From: Caldisericota bacterium
GTDB taxonomy: Bacteria > Caldisericota > Caldisericia > Cryosericales > Cryosericaceae
Assembly: GCA_026390155.1 (NCBI GenBank)
Contig: JAPLGL010000153.1
Location: 1 to 34,081 of the forward strand
Reading direction: 5' to 3'
DNA: 34,081 nt
The translations under genes were made by a program, and so were the position numbers. Positions within the stretch are counted from its first letter, which is position 1; every line of letters begins with the position of its first letter. Below are positions 1 through 7,972 of the stretch, in pieces. The notes beneath the pieces were generated by a model, which saw only the letters and a list, made by a program, of their open reading frames with translations, did not search any database and was not told the origin of the DNA.

Positions 1-422
1 GCATCGTCGGTCTTGGCAAGGCGGCGCAGCTGGGCAAGGAGCGGCTGCCGGGGGAACTCGAACGTCTCACGATGCTGCGGGACATGCTGCTGAGCAAGCT
101 TTCGGCGCAGATCGACGGAATCGTCGTGAACGGTGACATGAGGCAGCGTGTGCCCCAGAACCTGAACATCCGTATCGAGGGGATCGACAACGAGCCACTC
201 CTGCTTGCCATGAACGAAGCCGGGATCATCGCAGCGGGCGGCTCGGCATGCAATGCGCTGGAAACAGTGGCATCGCATGTGCTGACGTCCATCGGCTGCG
301 ACCTGAAGGAGGCGAAATCATCGCTGCGCCTCTCGCTTGGGTATGCAACAACACTAGAGGACGTCAACTACGTCATAGACGTCATCCCGGGTCTTGTCAA
401 ATTCCTGCGCTCGATGGCTTGA
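1..422 (+). CDS. Cysteine desulfurase (NifS/IscS family), C-terminal part
   Basis: This is a pyridoxal-phosphate enzyme that removes sulfur from L-cysteine and hands it as persulfide to Fe-S cluster scaffolds. The reading frame is already open at base 3, so the N-terminal half with the PLP lysine lies outside the window. The visible part carries the GGSACNA segment, whose Cys is the persulfide-forming residue of this family, followed by the typical SLRLSLGYATT strand and a short C-terminal helix that ends the protein. The stop is 6 nt before a NifU-like scaffold gene, which is the usual functional partner and suggests one operon. The class (NifS versus IscS) cannot be decided from this fragment. 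Confidence 0.9.
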   Translation, partial: IVGLGKAAQLGKERLPGELERLTMLRDMLLSKLSAQIDGIVVNGDMRQRVPQNLNIRIEGIDNEPLLLAMNEAGIIAAGGSACNALETVASHVLTSIGCDLKEAKSSLRLSLGYATTLEDVNYVIDVIPGLVKFLRSMA

Positions 423-428
423 GGCGAC

Positions 429-815
429 ATGGACAAGTACAGTCGTGCCACGATCCGTGAGTTCATGAGCCCGAGCAATATCGGGCACATCGATGCCCCC
501 TCAGGAACGGGACATATCACCGACAACGCGGACGCCGTAGAACTGACATTCTTCATCAGCGTTGATGCGGGCCGCATCACGGATGCCAAATATCGGATTG
601 CAGGGTGCACGGCTCTTATCTCGACACTCTCTGTGCTCAGCAAGGAACTGCCGGGCAAGACCATCGACGAGGCCCTGGCGCTCGACATGCCGTATCTGTC
701 GGGCCTGCAGGACGGCCTGCCTGAATCCAAGTGGCGTTGTGCCGGGTATGCCGTTCAGGCTTTGCACCTGGCGATCGAGGACTACCAGAGCAAGGGTGAG
801 GCAACAGCCGGCTGA
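429..815 (+). CDS. NifU/IscU-like Fe-S cluster scaffold protein, variant ligand set
   Basis: This 128-aa protein has the fold signature of the IscU/NifU N-terminal domain, on which Fe-S clusters are assembled from sulfur supplied by the desulfurase just upstream. Seen directly: the GCTALIS segment with Cys60, the SxxSxxLPGKTIDEAL helix, and the KWRCAGYAVQAL helix with Cys104. The family normally has a third Cys in a CGD motif near residue 33; here the aligned residues read N-A-D, so the Asp is kept but the Cys is lost. It may therefore be a specialised scaffold or sulfur acceptor rather than a standard cluster carrier. The ATG is preceded by GAGG at good spacing and lies 6 nt after the desulfurase stop. 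Confidence 0.8.
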   Translation: MDKYSRATIREFMSPSNIGHIDAPSGTGHITDNADAVELTFFISVDAGRITDAKYRIAGCTALISTLSVLSKELPGKTIDEALALDMPYLSGLQDGLPESKWRCAGYAVQALHLAIEDYQSKGEATAG

Positions 816-848
816 GCGGAGAACTGCCGCCCCTTCAGGAACAGACGC

Positions 849-1988
849 ATGAAGACTGCCGTGGAAGAAGTCACCACCGGGCGAGGGCTCCGGGAATTCG
901 TCGAGTTCCCCTACCGCCTGTACCAGGGGCACCATGCCTGGGTGCCGGTCCTCCGTTCAGAGATGATGGCTATTGTCACCGGCCGTGCCGGTTTTGTCCT
1001 GAAGGACAACCCACACGCCTTGTTTGTCGTACGCGACGACAAGGGTCGGGTTGTGGGCCGCATAGCGGTCCTGGTCGACACAAAGCTCAGCGCGGCCAAG
1101 GGTGTGCACTATGGAGCCTTCACCCTGTTTGACGTGGTCGACGACTGGGACCAGGCCAAAGCATTGCTCGATGCCGGCACGGACTGGTTGCGGGGTCGAG
1201 GAACGCGTGTCGTGAAGGGGCCGGTCTCGCCGACCAACGGCGACGACTATCACGGGATGCTGGCCATGAACTTCGACGACCCCCCGATGATGTATACCAA
1301 CTACAATCACGCCTACTACAACACGTTCATGGACCGCTATGGCTTCACGGTGGACATCCGGCTGGGGGCTTGGCGCTTTGACGTAGCTGCAGCAAGCGAA
1401 TACCGTGAGAAGCTCATGCGGAGGGTCATGGCGCGCTACCACTACCACGTCGACAACGTAGACATGGGCAACCTGGAGGGGACTGCCCGCGACATCAAGC
1501 GCATTCTGGACGAGGCGATGCCTGCGGAGTGGGCTGACCTGACCCCGCCTTCCATCGAGGACGTGCGCATCATGGTGCGCGATATGAAGAAGTACGTGCG
1601 ACCCGAGATGGTCGCCATCGCCAGGACGGATGAGGGACGCCCCATCGGGCTCGTCGCATCGTCCGCGGACTACAACCAGGTGTTCCGACGCATGAACGGA
1701 CGGCTGTTTCCCGTTGGGTGGCTGACATTCCTCCTGTACCGCAATCGGATCGACGCCGGGCGTGCCCTGGTGATGTTCGTCGTTCCCGACTATCGCTCAA
1801 GGGGCGTGCCTGCGGCGATGTTCTCCAAGCTGTTCACCTGGGGCCGTGCGCACGGGTATCGCGTGGCTGAGGGGTCGCTGCTGGGCGAGGAAAACGTGCG
1901 TAGCTGGCGCGAGATCGAGGGGGCGGGCGGCATCCGCTACAAGACCTGGTATCTCTACCAGATGGCGTTGGACGCCCAGGATTCATGA
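849..1988 (+). CDS. GNAT-like N-acetyltransferase family protein (YghO-type)
   Basis: The 379-aa protein resembles a widespread family of large GNAT-fold proteins of unknown substrate. The N-terminal third has the family pattern FxxFPYRLYxxxxxWVPxL, then a VVGRIAVLVD strand, the GAFTLFDVVDD turn, and a VVKGPVSPTNGDDYHGML loop followed by PPMMYTNYNHAYYNTFMDRYGF. A second acetyltransferase-like half follows, with a VMFVVPDYRSRGVPAAMFSKL segment that looks like the acetyl-CoA pyrophosphate loop of GNAT enzymes. It starts 33 nt after the NifU-like gene, with AGGA about 8 nt before the ATG, so it probably shares that transcript. The substrate cannot be inferred. Confidence 0.7.
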   Translation: MKTAVEEVTTGRGLREFVEFPYRLYQGHHAWVPVLRSEMMAIVTGRAGFVLKDNPHALFVVRDDKGRVVGRIAVLVDTKLSAAKGVHYGAFTLFDVVDDWDQAKALLDAGTDWLRGRGTRVVKGPVSPTNGDDYHGMLAMNFDDPPMMYTNYNHAYYNTFMDRYGFTVDIRLGAWRFDVAAASEYREKLMRRVMARYHYHVDNVDMGNLEGTARDIKRILDEAMPAEWADLTPPSIEDVRIMVRDMKKYVRPEMVAIARTDEGRPIGLVASSADYNQVFRRMNGRLFPVGWLTFLLYRNRIDAGRALVMFVVPDYRSRGVPAAMFSKLFTWGRAHGYRVAEGSLLGEENVRSWREIEGAGGIRYKTWYLYQMALDAQDS

Positions 1989-2042
1989 TACCGTCACGAG
2001 GAGAGGTTGACGCGGAGTCCTGCCGGGACAGAATACAAGTAT

Positions 2043-2105
2043 GACTATCGTAGCGATGACGGCCTGCATGTGTGAAACGCAGCATACCGAGAGGCGTCGC
2101 TAGTC
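2043..2105 (+). ncRNA. Possible structured RNA in the intergenic leader
   Basis: The stretch folds on paper into a nested hairpin. GACTA (2043-2047) pairs with TAGTC (2101-2105), GC (2053-2054) with GC (2099-2100), GACG (2058-2061) with CGTC (2095-2098), and an inner CTGC (2064-2067) with GCAG (2079-2082). It ends 24 nt before an intrinsic terminator, and a TTGACG box at about 2027 could be a -35 element. I do not recognise a riboswitch class. It may be a small RNA, a leader of the cysteine genes, or chance folding in GC-rich DNA. Confidence 0.25.
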
Positions 2106-2129
2106 GCATATCTTGACACTGAACATGCG

Positions 2130-2160
2130 AAGCCTCCCGGAGACGGGAGGCTTCTTGTTT
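2130..2160 (+). terminator. Intrinsic terminator before the serine kinase/cysteine synthase genes
   Basis: A perfect 10-bp stem, AAGCCTCCCG (2130-2139) with CGGGAGGCTT (2144-2153), closes a GAGA tetraloop and is followed by CTTGTTT. It lies 29 nt before the SerK-like start. It either ends the desulfurase/NifU/GNAT transcript or, together with the structured segment just upstream, attenuates the cysteine genes. Confidence 0.75.
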
Positions 2161-2188
2161 ACTGCGAGCATGCAGAGAAGGAGAATGA

Positions 2189-2605
2189 ATGACGATAACA
2201 CTGGTACCCGTGAATACCCTGAGGCAACACGAGCGGATTCTGAGCGAGAACTTGAGGAGAATCCAGCGCGATCTGGTGCGGGACGGCATGATCAAGGATC
2301 CCATCATCGTGGACCAGCGGACCATGGTGATCCTGGACGGCCATCACCGCTACAACGCTCTCAAGAGCATGGGCTACAAGTACGTGCCCGTCTATTTCGT
2401 CGACTACAGCAGTGACCATATAGCAGTCGCTGCCTGGAGAGCCGGAGAGCATGTCACGAAGGCAGAGGTCATGCGAGCAGGCCTCACCGGGGACCTCATG
2501 CCTGCCAAGACCTCGCGCCACGTCCTTCCGGACAGACCCCATGGCGTCAATGTACCCCTCGCGCTCCTAAAGGAGAAATCACATGACAACAAATTCCATC
2601 CTTGA
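2189..2605 (+). CDS. ParB-fold free serine kinase (SerK/SbnI-like)
   Basis: The 138-aa protein consists almost only of a ParB/sulfiredoxin-like domain, but context and motifs point to metabolism rather than chromosome partitioning. Seen directly: an N-terminal LRQHERI segment with Glu15 placed where SerK enzymes have their catalytic Glu, then PIIVDQRTMVILDGHHRYNALK with the DGHHR motif at residues 50-54, then VPVYFVDY. Archaeal SerK and staphylococcal SbnI, which share this fold and motif, phosphorylate free L-serine to O-phosphoserine for cysteine or siderophore synthesis. Those characterised enzymes are roughly 240-250 aa, so this is a short form. The gene overlaps the cysteine synthase by 23 nt. 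AAGGAG lies 5 nt before the chosen ATG. A plain ParB-like protein remains possible. Confidence 0.7.
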   Translation: MTITLVPVNTLRQHERILSENLRRIQRDLVRDGMIKDPIIVDQRTMVILDGHHRYNALKSMGYKYVPVYFVDYSSDHIAVAAWRAGEHVTKAEVMRAGLTGDLMPAKTSRHVLPDRPHGVNVPLALLKEKSHDNKFHP

Positions 2606-3470
2606 TCTGATCGGTAACACACCAGTCGTCGAGCTTCAACACTTCAGCACGAATCCGGAGGTTCGCATCCTGGCGAAGCTGGAGGGCAACAACCCCGGGG
2701 GATCGGTCAAAGACCGCCCGGTTCTTACCATGTTTCGGGACGCCGAGGAACGAGGAGTGCTGAAGCCCGGTTCTCAGCTGCTGGAAGCCACCAGCGGGAA
2801 CACCGGGATTGCCATGGCGATGATCGCGGCTCTTTGTGGCTACAGATTCCGTGCCGTGATGGCCGAGAGTGCGAGCATCGAACGGCGGAAGGTCATGAAG
2901 ATGTTTGGCACGGATATCGTCCTCACCGACGCTGCCGGCGGCACGAACCTTGCCATCAGGACTGTACAGCAGATGCTGGCGGAGGACCCGTCATGGGTCA
3001 ACCTCAACCAGTTCGAGAACAGCGCCAACCCTCGTTCGCACGAGGAGACGACGGGCCCCGAGATCCTGAGGGACGTTCCGGACGTGACGCACGTGGTGGC
3101 CGGCATGGGGACGGGTGGCACATTGACCGGACTGTCCGCCTTCATGCACAGGCAGGCGCCACAGGTGAAGGTGGTCGGGGTCGAGCCGATTGCCGGCAGC
3201 AAGATCCAGGGACTGCGCAACATGGCCGCTTACACGCCCGGTATCTTCAACTTCGCCAACTTGGATGTGACGCTGCGGATGACCGAAGACGCTCCCGCCT
3301 TTGGGATCGCGCGCGAGATTTACCGCAAGGAAGGCATCAATGCCGGCATCTCCTGTGGCGCGGCGCTCTGGGGAGCCATGGAACTGGTCGGCACGCTGGC
3401 AAGCGGTGTGATCGTGGTCATCTTCCCCGACCGTGGAGACCGCTACGCCAGCACGGCGCTGTTCGAGTAG
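2583..3470 (+). CDS. cysK: Cysteine synthase, probably O-phosphoserine-type
   Basis: This 295-aa PLP enzyme of the cysteine synthase/cystathionine beta-synthase family makes cysteine from an activated serine and sulfide. Lys43 in GGSVKDRP binds PLP, TSGNTG (70-75) holds the substrate carboxylate, and GMGTGGTL (174-181) is the phosphate-binding loop. Residues 211-214 read LRNM; in Mycobacterium tuberculosis CysM the Arg of the matching LRNM segment selects O-phosphoserine over O-acetylserine. Together with the overlapping SerK-like gene this suggests the route serine to O-phosphoserine to cysteine, independent of serine acetyltransferase. AAAGGAG precedes the ATG. The gene ends 12 nt before a convergent minus-strand gene. 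Substrate choice is inferred, not shown. Confidence 0.9.
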   Translation: MTTNSILDLIGNTPVVELQHFSTNPEVRILAKLEGNNPGGSVKDRPVLTMFRDAEERGVLKPGSQLLEATSGNTGIAMAMIAALCGYRFRAVMAESASIERRKVMKMFGTDIVLTDAAGGTNLAIRTVQQMLAEDPSWVNLNQFENSANPRSHEETTGPEILRDVPDVTHVVAGMGTGGTLTGLSAFMHRQAPQVKVVGVEPIAGSKIQGLRNMAAYTPGIFNFANLDVTLRMTEDAPAFGIAREIYRKEGINAGISCGAALWGAMELVGTLASGVIVVIFPDRGDRYASTALFE

Positions 3471-3482
3471 CTGCCGGCCGGG

Positions 3483-4841
3483 TCAGGAATCATCCGCAGC
3501 TTCCGGCGCTAGACCGATGAAGCGCTTGTACTTGGCCATGGTCTCCGGAAGCCGTATGGCCTCTGTCCGGATGTCCAAGTCGGCGTCGATGCCGTAGCTG
3601 GACAATTCGATTGTCAGACGGGTCTTCAGTTGTTCGGTCACAGCAGCCCTTGTCTCACCCGTTGAGTCAAGCACATCAATGGTGATTTCCAGTCTGGAAT
3701 AGGAAGTCTGCGTGACCCTGAATTCTCGGATGCTGTCACTGGTTGTGATAATCCATCGGCTCATCAAATCGGGGTAGACGGGCTGCAGAATGTTGTTCCT
3801 GTTCGTCAGGTAGAGGACATCGTCATTCCTTCCCAGTACCTTGTCGATGACTCTGAACGAGCTCCCGCAGGGGCAACTCTCACCGAGTTGGATGAGGTCA
3901 TTCATCTCGTATCGGATCAGGGGCTGTGCAGTATTGATGAGATTCGTCAGGAGCATTGTTGTTGCCACAGGCTCCGGACGGTCCAACGGCTGCCCGTCCT
4001 TGTCATAGAGCTCGATGTAGACCAGGTCCTCGTTGATATGCAGGTTGCCACGCCGGCAGGTGCTGCCGATCTGCCCTTCGCTGGCCTGATAGATCTCAAT
4101 GACCCGGGTTCCAAAGCTTCGTTGAAAACGTTCCTTCTCCTCTTTCTCCAGTACTTCTGCATATGAGACAATCATCCTCAGTGGCCTTTTGATCGTGCCG
4201 GCCCGGGGCAGCAGCTGTCGGACCAGGCTGGGTGGCGCCATCAGGATGTTGATGCGATCATCATTGATCTGACGAACGATTTCGTCGACCGGCGTCATGG
4301 TGCTGAGGTAGTTCAGGTTGATGAGAGGGGCATTGATATCCTCAAAGCCCTGGCTGAAGACCCTGAGCAGAAACAGAATGCGGAAGGGAAGGTCCCTGCT
4401 GGACAAGCCGCTTCTGGCGAGAAAGACAAAGGGTAGCCGCTCGGTCATGGACTTCGGCGTGACATAGATGCCCTTGTTGCCGCTGGTGCCGCTGGAAAGG
4501 CCGATCACGAATTGGTCCTGATAGTAGCCCAGGTAGTCCCTGTGAAGCTCCTTCTGGACGGCATAGTCGCGAACCTCTGCGAGCTTCAGGCCGCAGGTGT
4601 TGATATCGTCAAAGTGGTCCATCATGATCTGTTTGTTGATGGATGGCAGCTGCCGGAAATCCTCCAGGCTCTCCACGGACAGGCCTTCGTACAGGTCGCC
4701 ATAGAAGCGCGAATGCTTCATGGAGAACCCAACCAGCTTCTGCAGTTCAGACAGCTGGAATGCGCGAATCTCCTCGTTGGAGAATCGGTAGAGATGCCTG
4801 TTCAGAAGCCGGTAATCACGGACGCCCTGGAAGATGTTCAC
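3483..4841 (-). CDS. PaaK-like adenylate-forming enzyme
   Basis: The 452-aa protein belongs to the phenylacetate-CoA ligase/coenzyme F390 synthetase-like branch of adenylate-forming enzymes, which activate a carboxylate as an acyl-adenylate. Seen directly: the P-loop-like SSGTSGNKG near residue 125, YQASEG in the middle, PLIRYEMNDL, and a C-terminal domain with a CPCG pair. The substrate is unknown. The GTG start overlaps the stop of the upstream membrane-protein gene as GTGA, and there is no convincing Shine-Dalgarno sequence of its own, so translation is probably coupled. The pairing suggests that an activated acyl group is passed to, or made for, the membrane acyltransferase-like protein. 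Confidence 0.75.
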   Translation of the reverse strand: MNIFQGVRDYRLLNRHLYRFSNEEIRAFQLSELQKLVGFSMKHSRFYGDLYEGLSVESLEDFRQLPSINKQIMMDHFDDINTCGLKLAEVRDYAVQKELHRDYLGYYQDQFVIGLSSGTSGNKGIYVTPKSMTERLPFVFLARSGLSSRDLPFRILFLLRVFSQGFEDINAPLINLNYLSTMTPVDEIVRQINDDRINILMAPPSLVRQLLPRAGTIKRPLRMIVSYAEVLEKEEKERFQRSFGTRVIEIYQASEGQIGSTCRRGNLHINEDLVYIELYDKDGQPLDRPEPVATTMLLTNLINTAQPLIRYEMNDLIQLGESCPCGSSFRVIDKVLGRNDDVLYLTNRNNILQPVYPDLMSRWIITTSDSIREFRVTQTSYSRLEITIDVLDSTGETRAAVTEQLKTRLTIELSSYGIDADLDIRTEAIRLPETMAKYKRFIGLAPEAADDS

Positions 4842-6097
4842 GGACGACTACCGCTGTCTTGGAACCCCTTCATCTTGTGCTTCTTCTCGCTCTCCCCGAA
4901 GCGGTCCAGTGTGCTGCAGTAGAAATACTCCAGGCCGTATCGGAAGTGGGCTCTTTCCCAGAGCATCAGGAAGAAGCCCCAGCAGAGGGCAAGGACAAGC
5001 CCATAGACGAGCGCGGCCAGCAGACCGAAGTGGAGGCCGGGGATCATGAGTGACAGGACCCGGTAGATGCAGGCGCTGACCACACTCTCCAGAAAGAAGG
5101 CCGTCAGGCCGGCGACGCCGAAGCGGTAGAGGAAGGTGCTGACAAACGACATGTGCCGGGCGTCTTCCTCGCGTCTGAAATCATAGTGCCGGAGAGCAGC
5201 CAGCATCATGACCAGGAAGAGCCCCAATTGCGCGGTCATGATCGCATACCACTTCAGGTCGATGCTCCTCTGAAGCATGGTGTCCGGAAGGCCTACGTAC
5301 AACACGACGCCCGTCGTCAGGAGTGCAAGGCTGAGTGGAAGCGCTGTGCGGACGAGCAGACGCCATCCTCGCTCTTTCAGCATGGAAGCCACCCATGCGC
5401 CCATGAGTCCAAAGGCCAGATAGGGCAGGAGTGGGTTGTTCTTGTTGACGAATCCGTTCAGGAGAAGGACCATGCCCAGCTGTTTGTCGGCCACGGCTTT
5501 CAGATAGACCTCATACAACGGGATGCGGACCAATGAGAAGAGAAACACGCCGAAAGCAGACAGCAGATAGACGGATGACCAGCTCCGGACTTGTTTGTTT
5601 CTCACCCATCGCTGGGCCAGGACAAACATCAGCCCCATGATGAGGATGTTCATGCCGATAATGGTCAGACTGTCGACGTAGAGGACTCTCTCGGACACCA
5701 CCGTCGATATTCTGCCATACCGGATCAGGTCCACCAGCATGCTGTTGTTCATGCTTCTGCTTTCAAAATGAACAAGTCCTGCCCCGGTGAAGATGAAATA
5801 CGCGTACCCGATGGCCAGGATCATCAAGCCGCTGATACTGTTGAACATCAGGGCCTTCTTCGGTTCGTAGCCGCTATCCAGTTTTCTGTGAAGCTGCAGG
5901 GTGTGACCTGCGCCACTGATCATGGCAAAAAGGCCTGCGAACATCAGCAAGAGGCCGATGAGGGTGACAATCAGCGGGGGATTGTTCAGGTCCAGGTCAT
6001 AGAGGCCGTCGAAGTAGTAGAATGCCGAGTGCAGCCATACCACCATGAATACGCCGAAACCTCGCAGGATATCCAGGCCAAGATACTGCTTCTTCAT
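4838..6097 (-). CDS. Multi-pass membrane acyltransferase-like protein
   Basis: The 419-aa protein begins with LGLDILRGFGVFMVVWLH, the R/LDxLRG...H signature shared by DUF1624/heparan-glucosaminide-type and type 3 acyltransferases, which move acyl groups onto sugars or lipids across the inner membrane. About ten strongly hydrophobic segments follow, with short charged loops and a basic C-terminal tail (SEKKHKMKG). The ATG has a loose AAAGGCGGGG ahead of it. It is first in a two-gene unit, overlapping the PaaK-like gene by 4 nt. The acceptor substrate is not evident. Confidence 0.65.
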   Translation of the reverse strand: MKKQYLGLDILRGFGVFMVVWLHSAFYYFDGLYDLDLNNPPLIVTLIGLLLMFAGLFAMISGAGHTLQLHRKLDSGYEPKKALMFNSISGLMILAIGYAYFIFTGAGLVHFESRSMNNSMLVDLIRYGRISTVVSERVLYVDSLTIIGMNILIMGLMFVLAQRWVRNKQVRSWSSVYLLSAFGVFLFSLVRIPLYEVYLKAVADKQLGMVLLLNGFVNKNNPLLPYLAFGLMGAWVASMLKERGWRLLVRTALPLSLALLTTGVVLYVGLPDTMLQRSIDLKWYAIMTAQLGLFLVMMLAALRHYDFRREEDARHMSFVSTFLYRFGVAGLTAFFLESVVSACIYRVLSLMIPGLHFGLLAALVYGLVLALCWGFFLMLWERAHFRYGLEYFYCSTLDRFGESEKKHKMKGFQDSGSRP

Positions 6098-6206
6098 AGG
6101 GCCCCGCCTTTCTACGATGAAATGGCAATTGTCGTCGGTCTGTCAGAAGGATATGCCGAAATCGACAAGAACCACCACGATGAGCAGATAGGACAGGAAG
6201 GGTGTG

Positions 6207-6224
6207 CTCGTGGCGCACCACGAG
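6207..6224. repeat. Short perfect inverted repeat upstream of the membrane acyltransferase gene
   Basis: CTCGTGG and CCACGAG form a 7-bp dyad around a 4-nt spacer, about 110 nt upstream of the acyltransferase start and just past the terminator of the EamA gene. It could be an operator for the two-gene unit. No clear -35/-10 pair is visible nearby, so the role is open. Confidence 0.3.
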
Positions 6225-6238
6225 TGGGTGGCATATGG

Positions 6239-6265
6239 AAAAGGCCTCCGGCTGCTACGGAGGCC
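6239..6265 (-). terminator. Intrinsic terminator of the cobO/EamA unit
   Basis: On the minus strand an 8-bp stem, GGCCTCCG with CGGAGGCC around a 7-nt loop, is followed by TTTT. It lies about 90 nt past the EamA stop and separates that transcript from the next minus-strand unit. Confidence 0.7.
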
Positions 6266-6351
6266 CTCTTCATCTCTGGGAGGAGGTTGGTATGAAGTCT
6301 GTTTCGCCACCTATGCTACACGCATGCCGGGGTGAACGTTCACTCCGTTCT

Positions 6352-7266
6352 TCACAGTGTATTCACTTGGGGCCGGACCATGCTGACCAGAAGCCCGGCC
6401 AGGATGAGTCCACTGCCACTGATCGTCTGCGCGGTGACGTGCTCATGGAGGACCAGCATGCCGAGAATGGTCCCCGCCAGGGGCTGGCAGAAGAACATCA
6501 GCGAGGAAGCGGAGACGCTGTTGACCTGCTGGAGGCCTAGCGTCCACAGGCTGAAGCCAAGAAACGTCGAGACGACGCCGAGATAGACGATGGCAGCCGC
6601 AAGTACAGGACGGGTGGTGACCGTAGCGATCACCTCTCCACCCCGGGGGATGAACAGGGGCAGGAGGATGAAGAACCCGAGCGCATTGCTGATACCTGTC
6701 GCGGCGAGGGACGATTGCTTCCGCGTGATGAGGCGGAGAAACAGGGAGTAGAGGCCCCACATGACGGCTGCGGCAACCAGGGCGGCAATGCCTGCGAGCC
6801 AGTGCAGAGGGCTGACCCCAACATTCGGGCGAAGTCCTTCCAGCGATATCAGCGCGACGCCGGAGAGAGCGATGGCGATGGCCAGGACGTCCCGGAGGCG
6901 TATGTGTTCATGCAGGAAGAGCCCGGCAAGCACGACGATGGCAAGTGGTGTGGCGCAGGTGACAATCGAGCCGATGTGTGCGTTGGTCAACGATGTGCCC
7001 AGGAACTGGAACGGGATGGAGAGGACATAGCCCGACGCAGCGGCGCCAAGATACAGCCACCATTCACGGCCACGCGGCATGTGCGGCCGCTGGACGAGAA
7101 AGAGGGTGGCGAACAGCGCGGTCGAGCATGCGAACCGCAAGATGACAAGGTAGAGAAAGGACACGCTGGCCAGGGCATAGCGACTGACCACAAAGGTGCT
7201 CCCCCAGATGGTGGCTGCAGCGCCGAGGTTGAACAGTCCCCAGGCGTTGCGTTTTGATGAGGTCAC
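6352..7266 (-). CDS. EamA/DMT-superfamily transporter
   Basis: This 304-aa integral membrane protein shows the duplicated five-helix layout of EamA (drug/metabolite) transporters. The first repeat starts with NLGAAATIWGSTFVVSRYAL, and the second with AGIAALVAAAVMWGLYSLFLR and contains YLGVVSTFLGFSLWTLGLQ and the SxSSLMFFCQPLAGTILG helix. These carriers usually export amino acids or small metabolites; the substrate here is unknown. It follows cobO by 18 nt on the same strand, so the two are probably cotranscribed. That might hint at a cobamide-related substrate, but the evidence is only adjacency. Confidence 0.85.
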   Translation of the reverse strand: MTSSKRNAWGLFNLGAAATIWGSTFVVSRYALASVSFLYLVILRFACSTALFATLFLVQRPHMPRGREWWLYLGAAASGYVLSIPFQFLGTSLTNAHIGSIVTCATPLAIVVLAGLFLHEHIRLRDVLAIAIALSGVALISLEGLRPNVGVSPLHWLAGIAALVAAAVMWGLYSLFLRLITRKQSSLAATGISNALGFFILLPLFIPRGGEVIATVTTRPVLAAAIVYLGVVSTFLGFSLWTLGLQQVNSVSASSLMFFCQPLAGTILGMLVLHEHVTAQTISGSGLILAGLLVSMVRPQVNTL

Positions 7267-7284
7267 GGCGCTGCGTCCAGCGGG

Positions 7285-7809
7285 CTAGAGCTCGATTCCC
7301 TTCTGGGCGGCGACGCCCTGGTGAAAGTGGTGCTTGACCTCGACGACCTCACTGACCATGTCGGCAACGTCCAACAGACTCGCAGGAGCTCCGCGGCCGG
7401 TGATACAGACCGACATGAACGGAGGCCTCTGTGTCAGCAGCTCGAGAACATCTGCTTCGGGAATGAGGCCGTAGTCGATAGCACAGTTGAGCTCGTCCAG
7501 GATCACCAGCTCATGCCGTTCTTCCGCGAATGCGTTGCGGGCGATGTTCATGCCTCGCTGTGCCTCTGTCTTGTCCAGCAGGCTAACCTGTTCCTTGGTC
7601 ACCCAATGGTGGAGACCCGTCTGGACAACCTCGAACCCCGGCAGAAGGGCGAGAGCCTTCAGCTCCGAGTAGCTTGGGTCGCCCTTCATGAACTGGACCA
7701 GCAGGACGCGCTGTCCGGCCCCGATGGCTCTGAGGCCGAGACCCAGCGCCGCGGTCGTCTTCCCCTTGCCGTTGCCTGTATACACCATCACCACACCATG
7801 CTGTTCCAT
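7285..7809 (-). CDS. cobO: Cob(I)yrinic acid a,c-diamide adenosyltransferase
   Basis: This 174-aa CobA/CobO/BtuR-type enzyme transfers the adenosyl group of ATP to the cobalt of corrinoids, a step in making or salvaging adenosylcobalamin. Seen directly: the P-loop YTGNGKGKTTAALG near the N terminus, VQFMKG, the VILDELNCAIDYG strand, and CITGRGAP. Length is normal. I chose the ATG at 7809 because GGAGG lies exactly 5 nt ahead of it; a GTG 12 nt further upstream would overlap that site. No other cobalamin gene is in the window, which fits salvage rather than complete synthesis. Confidence 0.93.
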   Translation of the reverse strand: MEQHGVVMVYTGNGKGKTTAALGLGLRAIGAGQRVLLVQFMKGDPSYSELKALALLPGFEVVQTGLHHWVTKEQVSLLDKTEAQRGMNIARNAFAEERHELVILDELNCAIDYGLIPEADVLELLTQRPPFMSVCITGRGAPASLLDVADMVSEVVEVKHHFHQGVAAQKGIEL

Positions 7810-7972
7810 TGTCGCCTCCACTGCAGGGATGTCGCCTACAGTATAGCGCCTCCGTCATTCCCGCACACACGAGTCTCTCTTCTCTGTCCGTCATTCCCCC
7901 CCGGGCACTTTCTTCCCATGCCCCCGAGTATTTCTCTGCAATACGAGGGGCGCTTCTGAGGGGTGCACTCGG

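Noticed and set aside
2834-3520. Plus-strand frame overlapping the cysteine synthase
   Set aside because: It is an out-of-frame shadow of a well-conserved gene, with Arg/His/Gly-rich low-quality sequence.
5591-6295. Long plus-strand open frame opposite the membrane acyltransferase gene
   Set aside because: Its translation is rich in His and Gln without domain logic, and it mirrors the codon pattern of the real minus-strand gene.
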